Notes under the pieces: model-generated
Database searches by the model: none
What the model saw: only the letters and a program-made list of their open reading frames with translations
What the model was told of the DNA's origin: nothing
Program-made: the position numbers and the translations under genes
Part shown: positions 16,833 through 25,112 of the stretch, piece by piece
Numbering within the stretch: position 1 is the stretch's first letter
Layout of the letters: the number at the start of each line of letters is the position of its first letter
Assembly (NCBI GenBank): GCA_023415035.1
Contig: JAEZLX010000006.1
Coordinates: forward strand, 1-31,115
Source: Pseudomonadota bacterium
Lineage (GTDB): Bacteria; Pseudomonadota; Gammaproteobacteria; Burkholderiales; Burkholderiaceae_C
Direction of reading: 5' to 3'
DNA length: 31,115 bases

Positions 16833-17207
16833 TCACTGTCCGTCCTCTTTGGAGCGCGACGCGACGGCCTTGGCGATCAGGGCATTCATGTCGGCCGCTC
16901 GCTCGGTCGTGCGGTCGAAGATGAAATGCAGCGTCGGCACCGTGTGGATGTGCAGGCGCTTGAAAAGGCCGTTGCGCAGGAAACCCGCGGCCGCGTTCAG
17001 GCCGTCCGTGGTTTCCTCGGGATTGCCCGTGAGCAGGCTGAAGAACACCTTGGCGTGCGCGTAGTCGGGCGTGACCTCGACCGCGTTGATGGTGACCATG
17101 CCCACCCGCGGGTCCTTGAGCTCGCGCGCGATCAGCTCGGCCAGATCGCGCTGGATCTGGTCGGCTACGCGGAACCCGCGGTTGGGGACGGTTGACTTTC
17201 GCGCCAT
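16833..17207 (-). CDS. rbfA: 30S ribosome-binding factor RbfA
   Basis: RbfA is a KH-fold assembly factor that binds the 16S 5' helix region during late 30S maturation and aids cold adaptation. The 124-residue protein shows the conserved RVADQIQRDLAELIARELKDPRVGMVTI pattern (14-41), VEVTPDYAHAKVFFSLL, and the C-terminal LHIHTVPTLHFIFDRTTERAADMNALI segment. It starts 3 bp after the infB stop and ends 1 bp before truB, so the three genes are a single transcription unit. Nothing unusual. Confidence 0.96.
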   Translation of the reverse strand: MARKSTVPNRGFRVADQIQRDLAELIARELKDPRVGMVTINAVEVTPDYAHAKVFFSLLTGNPEETTDGLNAAAGFLRNGLFKRLHIHTVPTLHFIFDRTTERAADMNALIAKAVASRSKEDGQ

Positions 17208-17210
17208 GGT

Positions 17211-20039
17211 TTACAGCGTCCGTGCAATTTCCTTGACCTCGAAGAACTCCAGCTGATCACCTTCCTTGATGTCGTTGTAGTTCTTGAGCTTGATACCGCA
17301 CTCGAAGCCTTCCTTGACCTCGCGCACGTCGTCCTTCATGCGCTTGAGCGATTCGACCTCGCCCGTGTAGATGACGACGTTGTCGCGCAGCAGACGGAAG
17401 TGCGCGCTGCGCGTGACCATGCCCGAGGTGACCATACAGCCCGCGACGGTACCGATCTTGGATGCCACAAACACGGTACGGATCTCGGCCGTGCCGATGT
17501 CTTCCTCGCGCTTTTCCGGCGCAAGCATGCCCGACATCGCCGCCTTGAGCTCATCCACGGCGTCGTAGATGATGTTGTAGTAGCGGATGTCGACGTCATT
17601 GCCCTCGGCCAGCTTGCGCGCACCGGCATCGGCACGCACGTTGAAGCCGATCACGATGGCGTTCGAGGCGATCGCCAGGTTCACGTCGGACTCGGAAATG
17701 CCACCGACGCCAGCGTACACCAGTTGCACCTTGACCTCGTCGGTCGAGAGCTTGAGCAGCGAGCTCGACAGGGCTTCCTGCGAACCCTGAACGTCGGCCT
17801 TGATGATGATCGGCAGAGTTTTAACTTCGCCCGAAGCCATCTCGGCGAACATGTTCTCGAGCTTGGCCGCCTGCTGCTTGGCCAGCTTGGTGCTGCGGTA
17901 CTTGCCCGCACGGTAGGTGGCGATTTCACGGGCGCGACGCTCGTCCGACAGCACCATGAATTCATCACCGGCCTGCGGCACTTCGGCCAGACCCTGGATT
18001 TCCACCGGAATGGACGGACCGGCTTCCTTGGCGTTGCGGCCATCCTCGTCGAGCATGGCGCGCACGCGGCCCGATGTCTGACCCGCCAGCACCACGTCGC
18101 CGACCTTCAGGGTGCCGGACTGCACCAGCACGGTGGCCACGGCACCGCGGCCCTTGTCCAGACGCGCTTCGATCACCAGGCCCTTGGCCATGGCATCGAC
18201 TGGCGCCTTGAGTTCAAGCACTTCGGCCTGCAGCAGCACCTGCTCCAGCAGCTCGTCAATGCCCATGCCGGTCTTGGACGAGACCGCGACAAAGGGCGAA
18301 TCGCCACCGAATTCCTCGGGCACGACCTCTTCGGCGACGAGCTCGGACTTGACGCGCTCGATGTTGGCATCGGGCTTGTCGGCCTTGGTCATGGCCACGA
18401 CGATGGGGACGCCAGCCGCCTTGGCGTGCTTGACGGCCTCGCGCGTCTGCGGCATCACGCCGTCGTCGGCTGCGCACACCAGGATGACGATGTCGGTCGC
18501 CTGGGCACCGCGTGCACGCATGGCCGTGAAGGCTTCGTGGCCCGGGGTATCCAGGAAGGTGATGGTGCCACGGGGCGTCTCGACGTGATAGGCGCCGATG
18601 TGCTGCGTGATGCCGCCAGCTTCGCCAGCGGCCACCTTGGAGCGACGGATGTAGTCGAGCAGCGAGGTCTTGCCGTGGTCGACGTGACCCATGACGGTGA
18701 CCACCGGGGCGCGCGGCAGTGCCTCGCCCTGCTGGCCCTGCACGTCCTCGTCGGTAAAGGCTTCAGGATCGTCCAGCGCGGCCTGAACGGCCTTGTGACC
18801 CATTTCCTCGACCACGATCATGGCCGTGTCCTGGTCCAGCGACTGGTTGATGGTCACCATCTGGCCCAGCTTCATGAGCTGCTTGATGACCTCGGAGGAC
18901 TTGACCGCCATCTTGTGTGCCAGCTCGGCCACCGTGATGGTTTCGGGCACGTGGACCTCGATCTGCTTGAACTCGGTCGGTGCGTTGAACGCCGGTGCGC
19001 TGTCGCGGCTGTCGCGGTCATTGCGGCGGCCCTTGGGGCCGGCACGCCAGTTGCCGCGGCCGGACGAGGTGTCGCCACGGGTCTTGATTTCCTTCTTCTT
19101 GGCCGCGTCGTCCTTCCAGGTGGAAGACAGGTTCTCGGACTTGACTTCCTTTTTGCCGGCCGCGCCGGCAGTGCCTGCGCCCGGCGCGGGCTTGGCGGTC
19201 GTCGAGCCGGTCGCCGGCTTGTGCAGCGTGCCCTTCTTGGCATCCTGCGCAGGCTCGGGCTTCTTCGCCACGAGCGTGCGGGCAGGCGCCGCCATCATCG
19301 CGCGGATGCTGGCTGCTTCGGCTTCTGCCTTGCGGCGGCGCTCTTCCAGGTCACGGGCACGTTGCTCTTCCAGACGCTTGGCTTCGGCATTGCGGTCCGC
19401 ATCGGCCTTGGCGGCAGCGGCGCGCTCGTCGGCCTCGGCCTTGGCCTTGGCTTCCTGCTCGGCCTTGGCGGCGGCGGTCTGTTCGGACTTGAGTTGCTCG
19501 GCACGGGCGCGCTCGGCCGCAGCAGCGGCTTCCGCTTCCTGGCGGGCGCGCTCCTCGGCCTGGCGGGCTTCCTCGGCCTCGCGCTCGCGGCGCTTCTGCG
19601 CCAGCTCTTCTTCCTGACGGCGCAGCAGCTCGGCCTGGCGGTTGGCCTCTTCCTCGCGGCGGGCCAGCTCGGCGGCATCCACGGACGGCGCGGCATCCTG
19701 CACAGGCTCGGCCTGCGGCGCGGCCGGCGCCTCGTCGTCACGGCGGATGAAGGTGCGCTTCTTGCGCACCTCGACCTGGATCGTGCGGGCACGGCCGGTG
19801 GCATCGGCCTGCTTGATCTCGGTGGTGGACTTCTTGGTCAGCGTGATCTTGCGGCGCTCGGGCGACGCAGCACCATGGCTGGCCTTGAGGTAGTTCAGCA
19901 GCGACTGCTTGTCGGCCTCGGAGATGGGGTCGGAGGGAGCGCTCTTGCGCACGCCTGCGGCCGACAGCTGCTCCAGCAGGACAGATGTCGGTTTGTTGAG
20001 CTCAGCGGCCAGTTCGGCGACGGTGGTGGTACTTGTCAT
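17211..20039 (-). CDS. infB: Translation initiation factor IF-2
   Basis: IF-2 is the GTPase that places fMet-tRNA on the 30S subunit and promotes subunit joining. The 942-residue protein has an N-terminal IF2N module (TVAELAAELNKPTSVLLEQL, 6-25) and a long Ala/Glu/Arg-rich helical linker (about 125-245). A Lys/Arg/Gly-rich segment and a second IF2N-like module (ITVAELAHKMAVKSSEVIKQL, near 370-390) follow. The G domain starts with GHVDHGKT at 451-458, and its TKADKP and DTPGHEAF motifs are present. Domains II, III and the fMet-binding IV end at VKEIARTL. It is slightly longer than the E. coli protein (890), with the difference in the linker. The coiled-coil region is repetitive and GC-rich, so misassembly there would be easy to miss. 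Operon position between nusA and rbfA. Confidence 0.98.
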   Translation of the reverse strand: MTSTTTVAELAAELNKPTSVLLEQLSAAGVRKSAPSDPISEADKQSLLNYLKASHGAASPERRKITLTKKSTTEIKQADATGRARTIQVEVRKKRTFIRRDDEAPAAPQAEPVQDAAPSVDAAELARREEEANRQAELLRRQEEELAQKRREREAEEARQAEERARQEAEAAAAAERARAEQLKSEQTAAAKAEQEAKAKAEADERAAAAKADADRNAEAKRLEEQRARDLEERRRKAEAEAASIRAMMAAPARTLVAKKPEPAQDAKKGTLHKPATGSTTAKPAPGAGTAGAAGKKEVKSENLSSTWKDDAAKKKEIKTRGDTSSGRGNWRAGPKGRRNDRDSRDSAPAFNAPTEFKQIEVHVPETITVAELAHKMAVKSSEVIKQLMKLGQMVTINQSLDQDTAMIVVEEMGHKAVQAALDDPEAFTDEDVQGQQGEALPRAPVVTVMGHVDHGKTSLLDYIRRSKVAAGEAGGITQHIGAYHVETPRGTITFLDTPGHEAFTAMRARGAQATDIVILVCAADDGVMPQTREAVKHAKAAGVPIVVAMTKADKPDANIERVKSELVAEEVVPEEFGGDSPFVAVSSKTGMGIDELLEQVLLQAEVLELKAPVDAMAKGLVIEARLDKGRGAVATVLVQSGTLKVGDVVLAGQTSGRVRAMLDEDGRNAKEAGPSIPVEIQGLAEVPQAGDEFMVLSDERRAREIATYRAGKYRSTKLAKQQAAKLENMFAEMASGEVKTLPIIIKADVQGSQEALSSSLLKLSTDEVKVQLVYAGVGGISESDVNLAIASNAIVIGFNVRADAGARKLAEGNDVDIRYYNIIYDAVDELKAAMSGMLAPEKREEDIGTAEIRTVFVASKIGTVAGCMVTSGMVTRSAHFRLLRDNVVIYTGEVESLKRMKDDVREVKEGFECGIKLKNYNDIKEGDQLEFFEVKEIARTL

Positions 20040-20062
20040 GAATATCTTCTCTCCTCCGCAAC

Positions 20063-21559
20063 TCAGGCCGACGCAGACTCGTCACCGGTGAACCAGTGGG
20101 CACGGGCCTTCATGATCAGGGCCGTGGCCTCTTCTTCGGACTGGCCGGTGATGTCAGTCAACTCGTCGGTGGCCAGATCGGCCAGGTCATCGCGGGTATG
20201 CACACCGGCTTGCGCCAGCTTGGCCACCAGCTCGGGGGTGATGCCTTCCAGATCCTTGAGGTTCTGCGAGACTTCCTGCACGCTTTCCTCGCGGGCGATT
20301 TCCATCGTCAGCAGGGCATCCTTGGCGCGGACGCGCAGCTCGTTGACGGTGTCTTCGTCAAAGGCCTCGATCTCGAGCATTTCCTGCAGCGGCACGTAGG
20401 CCACTTCTTCCAGGCTGGTGAAGCCTTCCTCGATCAGGATGTCGGCGATCTCCTGGTCGACGTCGAGCTTGGCCATGAACAGCTTGCGGATGGAGTCGGC
20501 CTCTTCCGCCTGCTTCTGGGCCGACTCGTCGGCCGTCATGATGTTGATCTTCCAGCCGGTCAGCTCGGAAGCCAGACGCACGTTCTGGCCGCCGCGGCCG
20601 ATCGCGATGGCGAGGTTTTCCTCGTCCACCACCACGTCCATGGCATGCTTTTCCTCGTCCACGACGATGGACTGCACGTTGGCGGGCGCCAGGGCACCGA
20701 TCACGAACTGGGCGGGATCTTCCGACCACAGCACGATGTCCACGCGCTCGCCGGCCAGCTCGTTGGTGACGGCATTGACGCGCGAGCCGCGGACACCCAC
20801 GCAGGTGCCGATCGGGTCGATGCGCTTGTCGTGCGAGAGCACGGCGATCTTGGCGCGCGAACCGGGGTCACGGGCGCAGTTCTTGATCTCCAGCAGACCC
20901 TGCTCGATCTCGGGCACTTCCTGTCGGAACAGCTCGATCATGAAGGACGGCGCGGAGCGCGACAGCAGGATGGGGGCCCCGCGCAGGTTCAGGTCCACTT
21001 CCATGATCATGGCGCGCACGCGGTCGCCGGTGCGGAAGTTTTCCTTCGGGATCATTTCGCTTCGGCGCAGGCGCCCTTCGACACGACCGCTCTCGACGAT
21101 CAGGTCGCCCTTGTCCATGCGCTTGACCGTGCCGACAAAGATCTTGTCGCCGCGGCTCATGAAATCGTTGAGCAGCATCTCACGCTCGGCATCGCGGATT
21201 TTCTGCAGGATGACCTGCTTGGCAGCCATGGCGCCGATACGGCCGATCGGCACGCTCTCGATGGGCTTCTCGATGTAGTCGCCGACCTCGATGTCGGGTA
21301 CATCCTCGCGGGCATCGCTCAGCAGCTCTTCGGCATCGGGGTTCTGCAGGCCAGCCTCGTCGGGCACGACCAGCCAGCGGCGGAAGGTCTCATAGGCACC
21401 GGTGTCCGGGTCCATGGCCACGCGAATGTCGACCTCCCCCTTGAACAGCTTCTTGGTGGCAGAGGCCAGCGCCTGCTCGACGGCGCCCAGCACCACGTCG
21501 CGCTCGACGTTCTTTTCGCGCGAGATGGCATCGATCAGCATCAACATTTCGCGGTTCAT
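20063..21559 (-). CDS. nusA: Transcription termination/antitermination factor NusA
   Basis: NusA binds RNA polymerase and modulates pausing, termination and antitermination. The 498-residue protein has the N-terminal polymerase-binding domain (MNREMLMLIDAISREKNVER), an S1 domain (DKIFVGTVKRMDKGDLIVES), KH1 (RIDPIGTCVGVRGSRVNAVTNEL split over 260-285), and KH2 with IAIGRGGQNVRLASELTGW. Two C-terminal acidic helix-hairpin-helix repeats follow, as in gammaproteobacterial NusA. The Met at 21559 is chosen because homology starts there and a purine-rich site (AAAGGTGG) precedes it; the upstream part of the frame is rimP-spacer translation. In E. coli NusA represses its own operon through leader and intergenic terminators, which is relevant to the hairpin at 22295-22323. 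Confidence 0.97.
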   Translation of the reverse strand: MNREMLMLIDAISREKNVERDVVLGAVEQALASATKKLFKGEVDIRVAMDPDTGAYETFRRWLVVPDEAGLQNPDAEELLSDAREDVPDIEVGDYIEKPIESVPIGRIGAMAAKQVILQKIRDAEREMLLNDFMSRGDKIFVGTVKRMDKGDLIVESGRVEGRLRRSEMIPKENFRTGDRVRAMIMEVDLNLRGAPILLSRSAPSFMIELFRQEVPEIEQGLLEIKNCARDPGSRAKIAVLSHDKRIDPIGTCVGVRGSRVNAVTNELAGERVDIVLWSEDPAQFVIGALAPANVQSIVVDEEKHAMDVVVDEENLAIAIGRGGQNVRLASELTGWKINIMTADESAQKQAEEADSIRKLFMAKLDVDQEIADILIEEGFTSLEEVAYVPLQEMLEIEAFDEDTVNELRVRAKDALLTMEIAREESVQEVSQNLKDLEGITPELVAKLAQAGVHTRDDLADLATDELTDITGQSEEEATALIMKARAHWFTGDESASA

Positions 21560-21635
21560 TTCACTCGCCCACCTTTCCTGATTCTGTATCTGTCGTATTT
21601 GTTTGTCGTCTTCTGCCAGGTCCTGCCATGACCTG

Positions 21636-22241
21636 TCATGCACGGGCCGCCGGACGGCGCCCCTTGAAATCCACCAGCGGCGCCAGACGCGCCTGCTGCA
21701 GTTCATCCAGCCTGAATGTCAGGGCTTGCAGCGGCGCGGGTTCACGCTTGCGGCTGACCCGCTGACCTGGTTTCGGCGGCGGCTCGTCGCTCCAGACAAT
21801 GCGCCACTGCTCGCCGTCCTCGGCGCGCTCGAGCGTGCCGCGAAACTTCTTGCGGCTGGCCGATGCACCCGTGCCGTTGGAGCCGATGGGCGCCTTCAGC
21901 GTCACGTCGATCACCTGACCGGCAAACCGGAGGAAGTCGTTCTCATTGCGCAGGGGGCGGTCGATGCCGGGCGAACCGACTTCCAGGCGCTTGTAATCCA
22001 CGCCCTCGACCTCCAGCAGGTACTGAAGCTGCCGCGTGACGGTCTCGCAGTCCTCCACCGTCACGAAGCGCTCCGGCGCCGGCTCGGCACCGTCGGCCGG
22101 CGGCGTCCAGGGCAGATCGATCGTGACGCGCAGCAAGCCACCGGCGGATCTTTCCAGATCCACCAGGTCGAATCCCAGTCCTGTCACGGTTTGCGCGACG
22201 GTTTCCTGCCAGCCCATCAGTTCAGTATCTGTCCTGTTCAT
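21636..22241 (-). CDS. rimP: Ribosome maturation factor RimP
   Basis: RimP helps assemble the 30S subunit. The 201-residue protein has the two-domain pattern of the family: GLGFDLVDLERSAGGLLRVTIDLP (about 21-44), the VTVEDCETVTRQLQYLLEVEGVDYKRLEVGSPGIDRPLRNENDFLRFAG core containing the signature EVGSPGIDRPLR, then the C-terminal Sm-like barrel. It is about 50 residues longer than E. coli RimP (150), because of insertions with TPPADGAEPAPE and GSNGTGASASRKK and a basic C-terminal extension. These extras are usual in beta-proteobacterial homologues as far as I recall. Met at 22241 is preferred over the open frame's first Met, which lies inside the leader hairpin; Met at 22217 is an alternative. 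First gene of the operon. Confidence 0.94.
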   Translation of the reverse strand: MNRTDTELMGWQETVAQTVTGLGFDLVDLERSAGGLLRVTIDLPWTPPADGAEPAPERFVTVEDCETVTRQLQYLLEVEGVDYKRLEVGSPGIDRPLRNENDFLRFAGQVIDVTLKAPIGSNGTGASASRKKFRGTLERAEDGEQWRIVWSDEPPPKPGQRVSRKREPAPLQALTFRLDELQQARLAPLVDFKGRRPAARA

Positions 22242-22294
22242 GTCCGATTTCCGCCCGGATAACGTGCCCGCCAGCGGCCGGAAATCGATCAGCC

Positions 22295-22323
22295 AAAAAA
22301 AAAGGGCCGGTAGGTACCCGCCC
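22295..22323 (-). terminator. Terminator/attenuator hairpin in the leader of the rimP-nusA-infB operon
   Basis: The minus strand reads GGGCGGGTA-CC-TACCGGCCC (22323-22304) followed by nine T residues (22303-22295). The arms are complementary at 8 of 9 positions, and the inner pairs would open to form a loop. It lies after the predicted promoter at 22343-22371 and before the rimP start, so transcripts must pass it. It could also terminate the DUF2788 transcript from upstream. Confidence 0.75.
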
Positions 22324-22342
22324 AATTGGTCGTGAAGCCGTT

Positions 22343-22371
22343 ATTCTAACCTTGGAAACGCATACTGGCAA
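22343..22371 (-). promoter_or_regulatory. Predicted strong sigma-70 promoter of the rimP-nusA-infB operon
   Basis: On the minus strand TTGCCA (22371-22366) and TAGAAT (22348-22343) are separated by exactly 17 bp, each one mismatch from consensus. Initiation is expected near 22336, giving a leader of about 95 nt before the rimP ATG. It lies immediately downstream of the DUF2788 stop codon. Confidence 0.7.
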
Positions 22372-22386
22372 GCGACTTGCTAGTGC

Positions 22387-22608
22387 TCAGATGCCCAGGG
22401 CCCACTGGATGACGTTTTTGGCCAGGAACCCCAGCATTCCAAGAGACAGCACCAGAAACAGGATGAAGGTGCCGAACTTGCCGGCTTTCGATTCCAGGGC
22501 AAGATTGAGCACGATAAACAGCATGTAAAGGATGAAGGCGCCGACGCCAAAAGTCAACCCGAACTGGGCAATCTGCCCCTCGGTCAAGCCGAAAATGGTG
22601 TTTTCCAT
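22387..22608 (-). CDS. DUF2788 small membrane protein, 73 aa
   Basis: Two hydrophobic helices, about residues 15-38 (FGLTFGVGAFILYMLFIVLNLAL) and 47-66 (TFILFLVLSLGMLGFLAKNV), are joined by a short basic loop (ESKAGKFG). The pattern matches the DUF2788 family of small proteins as I recall it from Comamonadaceae and other proteobacteria; function unknown. The ATG at 22608 gives the usual N-terminus MENTIFGLTEGQIAQFG. It lies 21 bp downstream of the DUF2189 gene, so the two are probably an operon under the FNR-type promoter at 23449-23490. The strong promoter of rimP starts 16 bp after its stop. Confidence 0.85.
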   Translation of the reverse strand: MENTIFGLTEGQIAQFGLTFGVGAFILYMLFIVLNLALESKAGKFGTFILFLVLSLGMLGFLAKNVIQWALGI

Positions 22609-22629
22609 AGATTCGCGCGCCCGGCACCC

Positions 22630-23421
22630 TCACTGGCTGGCCGACTTGTAGGGAGAGCGCGCCGTCAATTCGATATACGCGTGCCAGCTGGCGTGCGCCA
22701 GCCAGGGCACGATCACGATCAGGCCCAGAAGGCCGGTGAGCATGCCGATGCCCGAGAGCACCGCCAGAATCACCGCCCAGAAGGCCATCAGCCCGGGCTG
22801 GCTGGCCACGGTCCGCCAGCTTTCAGCGACCGCCATGCTCACAGGCACGGTGGTGTCCACCAGCATCGGAATGGCCATCACGCTCGAGGCGTACACGGGC
22901 GCGACCAGCAGCGCCCCCATCAGCAGCCAGATCTCGAAGAGGCCGACCTCGCGCTCCAGCACCACATGACGCAGGAAATCGGCTGGCCGCTCGATCGGCA
23001 CATCCGACAGCAGCGTGATCAGCCCCGCCGACGTGAGCACCCAGCCGGTGCCGGCCAGGGCCAGCAGGCAGCCGAAGACCATCAGCCGCCGGTCGCGCGA
23101 GCGCCACAGTGCCAGCACCTCGGCGGTACTGGCCTTCTGTCCCTGCGCCTGACGGCGGCTGATCTGGTAGAGCCCGGTGGCAATGATGGGTGCGACGATC
23201 AGGAAGCCCGAAAACGCGCCAGCCAGCAGCCAGAACCGGTCTCGCGCCAGCCACAGCAGCAGCCAGCCGAAGACGGCCACCAGCAGACCATGCAGCAGCC
23301 CCGGAACGGGCTGGGCGCGCAGGTCGGCCCAACCCCGGGCCAGCCAGCGCATCGGCGCGCCAAGACCTGGGTCGGTGACGGGAAGGAATTCCGGGCGTGT
23401 ATTCATGAAATGACGGCGCAT
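22630..23421 (-). CDS. DUF2189-family integral membrane protein, 263 aa
   Basis: This is a six-helix inner-membrane protein with the DUF2189 layout. An N-terminal cytoplasmic segment APMRWLARGWADLRAQPVPGLLHG leads into helices near 42-60 and 62-85. The conserved RRQAQGQKASTAEVLALWRSR loop follows, then further helices near 112-135, 160-185, 212-240 and a short C-terminal tail. The family's function is not established. ATG at 23421 is the longest start; the ATG at 23406 (MNTRPEFLP) is equally possible, and neither has a clear ribosome site. The predicted FNR-dependent transcript starts near 23442, upstream of both. The location behind an anaerobic-type promoter suggests a role under low oxygen, which is inference. 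Confidence 0.85.
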   Translation of the reverse strand: MRRHFMNTRPEFLPVTDPGLGAPMRWLARGWADLRAQPVPGLLHGLLVAVFGWLLLWLARDRFWLLAGAFSGFLIVAPIIATGLYQISRRQAQGQKASTAEVLALWRSRDRRLMVFGCLLALAGTGWVLTSAGLITLLSDVPIERPADFLRHVVLEREVGLFEIWLLMGALLVAPVYASSVMAIPMLVDTTVPVSMAVAESWRTVASQPGLMAFWAVILAVLSGIGMLTGLLGLIVIVPWLAHASWHAYIELTARSPYKSASQ

Positions 23422-23448
23422 GGAAACGGGAACCCGGCACCAGTCCCG

Positions 23449-23490
23449 TTTTTAGGACGAACTGGCCGGACACGGCTTGACCAAAGTCAA
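23449..23490 (-). promoter_or_regulatory. FNR/CRP-type box and -10 for the DUF2189-DUF2788 genes
   Basis: TTGAC-CAAA-GTCAA (23477-23490) is a palindromic variant of the FNR/ANR box TTGAT-N4-ATCAA, within a perfect 8-bp dyad (GGCTTGAC/GTCAAGCC, 23474-23493). A minus-strand -10-like TAAAAA lies at 23454-23449. This puts initiation near 23442 and the box centre at -41.5, the class II activation position. The spacing fit is the main argument. Confidence 0.6.
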
Positions 23491-23507
23491 GCCAACCATA
23501 CACCAGT

Positions 23508-25112
23508 TCAGCCGGCGGCGGCCACCAGTTCGCGGGTATAAGGCTCGCGTGGCGCGTCGAGCACCTCGGCGCACTCGCCCGCCTCCACCACCTGGCCGTC
23601 CTTCATCACCATGACCTCATGGGCCATGGCGCGGATCACGTCCATGTCGTGGGTGATGAGCAGATAGCTCAGGCTGCGCTCGCGCTGCAGGCGCTGCAGC
23701 AATTGCAGCACCTGTTTCTGCACGGTGACATCCAGTGCGCTCGTGGGTTCGTCCAGCACCAGCACGTCCGGCTCCACAATGAGGGCCCGCGCGATCGCCA
23801 GCCTCTGGCGTTGTCCTCCGGAAAATTCGTGCGGATAGCGCTGCAACAACGCCGACGCTGATTCACCTTCGGCCAGCAGGCCCACCTCGCGCAGCATGGC
23901 CGCCACCTTCTCTCGTCGGGCATTGGCGCTGATGCCGGGCTCGTGCACGCGTAACCCCTCGCCGACGATCTGTTCCACCGTCATTCGTGGCGAGAGCGAG
24001 GAAAACGGATCCTGGAACACGACCTGTACCTTGCGTCGCAGCGCCCGCTCCTGCGCGCCACCGGTCTTTGGCCAGGGTTTGCCGTGGATCAGCAAACCAC
24101 CGCCAGATCCGATGAGGCCGAGCACTGCCATGGCCAGCGAGGTCTTGCCCGAGCCGGATTCGCCGACCACGCCCAGCGTCCTTCCCGGCAACAGCTCGAA
24201 GCTGGCGCCGTGCACCGCCACATAGCGTCCCCGGGAAAACCAGCCACGGATGCCCGGGCGCGGCACCGGATAGACCACCTGCAGGGTCTGCGCCTGCACG
24301 AGTGCCGCTCCGGGGGACGGGTTTTCGACGACATCGCGCTCGGGCCTGCTGCCCAGGAGCTTGCGGGTATAGGGGTGCTCAGGTTGAGAGAACACTTGGC
24401 CAACGGCGCCCTGCTCCACGATGTGTCCGTGCTCCATCACGGCCACGCGGTCAGCAAAACGGCGCACGAGGTTCAGGTCGTGCGTGATGATCAGCACCGC
24501 CATCCCGTGCTCGCGCTGCAGCGTGTCGAGCAACGACAGGATCTGGCCCCGTACCGTCACGTCCAGCGCCGTGGTCGGCTCGTCAGCCACCAGCAGGCGC
24601 GGGCGGCTGGCCAGCGCCATGGCGATCATGGCGCGCTGGCGCTGGCCGCCACTGAGCTGGTGCGGGAAAGCGCCGGCCCGGCGTTCGGGCTCGGGTATGC
24701 CGGTGGACGCCAGCAGCGCCACCACCTCGCGCATGGCCTGGCCTGCCGACATCCCGCGCTTGAGTTGCAGCACCTCGGCGATCTGCCTGCCAACAGGAAA
24801 CAGCGGATTGAGGGCCGACATCGGCTCCTGGAACACGAAGGAGATGGCGTCGCCGCGCACCGCACGCAGCTGGCGCTCGCTCAGCGACAGCAGGTCTTGC
24901 CCCCCGAAATGGGCTTGCCCGCGAACCTCTGCGCCCAGCGCCAGCCTCAGCAGCGACATGGCCGACACCGTCTTGCCCGAGCCGGATTCGCCGACCAGCG
25001 CCAGCTTCTCGCCGGGCATGACGCAAAAATCGATGCCGTGGACCACTTCCCGGCCCTGGAACGACACCGTCATGCCACGGACATCCAGCAATGGGTTGTT
25101 GGCTGTGCTCAT
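23508..25112 (-). CDS. yejF: Peptide ABC transporter, fused double ATPase (YejF-type)
   Basis: Two complete ABC ATPase domains lie in one 534-residue chain, as in E. coli YejF. Each has Walker A GESGSGKT (41-48 and 317-324), signature SGGQRQR (154-160 and its repeat in HEFSGGQRQRLAIARAL), Walker B (LLVADEPT, VLVLDEPT) and the H-loop ITHD. Both domains end with the oligopeptide-ABC C-terminal segment (HPYTRKLL, EPYTRELVAA). It powers import of oligopeptides by YejA-YejB-YejE. Its ATG overlaps the yejE stop as ATGA. E. coli Yej also imports microcin C, and recycling of murein-type peptides has been proposed for Yej systems. Last gene of the operon; no T-run terminator follows. Confidence 0.95.
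   Translation of the reverse strand: MSTANNPLLDVRGMTVSFQGREVVHGIDFCVMPGEKLALVGESGSGKTVSAMSLLRLALGAEVRGQAHFGGQDLLSLSERQLRAVRGDAISFVFQEPMSALNPLFPVGRQIAEVLQLKRGMSAGQAMREVVALLASTGIPEPERRAGAFPHQLSGGQRQRAMIAMALASRPRLLVADEPTTALDVTVRGQILSLLDTLQREHGMAVLIITHDLNLVRRFADRVAVMEHGHIVEQGAVGQVFSQPEHPYTRKLLGSRPERDVVENPSPGAALVQAQTLQVVYPVPRPGIRGWFSRGRYVAVHGASFELLPGRTLGVVGESGSGKTSLAMAVLGLIGSGGGLLIHGKPWPKTGGAQERALRRKVQVVFQDPFSSLSPRMTVEQIVGEGLRVHEPGISANARREKVAAMLREVGLLAEGESASALLQRYPHEFSGGQRQRLAIARALIVEPDVLVLDEPTSALDVTVQKQVLQLLQRLQRERSLSYLLITHDMDVIRAMAHEVMVMKDGQVVEAGECAEVLDAPREPYTRELVAAAG

Noticed and set aside
19300..19660. Repeat array in the infB linker region
   Set aside because: The periodic GC-rich sequence encodes the Ala/Glu/Arg helical linker common in IF-2 and is not an exact DNA repeat or CRISPR.
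17400..20399. Plus-strand open frame of 999 codons antisense to infB and nusA
   Set aside because: It lies opposite well-conserved genes, is rich in His/Gly/Leu/Val as expected from the complement of GC-rich codons, and shows no domain. The same holds for the 719-codon frame at 14067-16226, the 511-codon frame at 20096-21631 and the frame at 27620-29383.
22609..22629. A tRNA-fMet gene (metY) upstream of rimP as in E. coli
   Set aside because: The region upstream of rimP holds the DUF2788 and DUF2189 genes, and no tRNA-like cloverleaf was seen there or elsewhere in the window.
23474..23493. Perfect 8-bp hairpin after yejF read as an intrinsic terminator
   Set aside because: There is no T-run on either strand, and the core TTGAC-N4-GTCAA with its spacing to a -10 is better explained as an FNR-type site.
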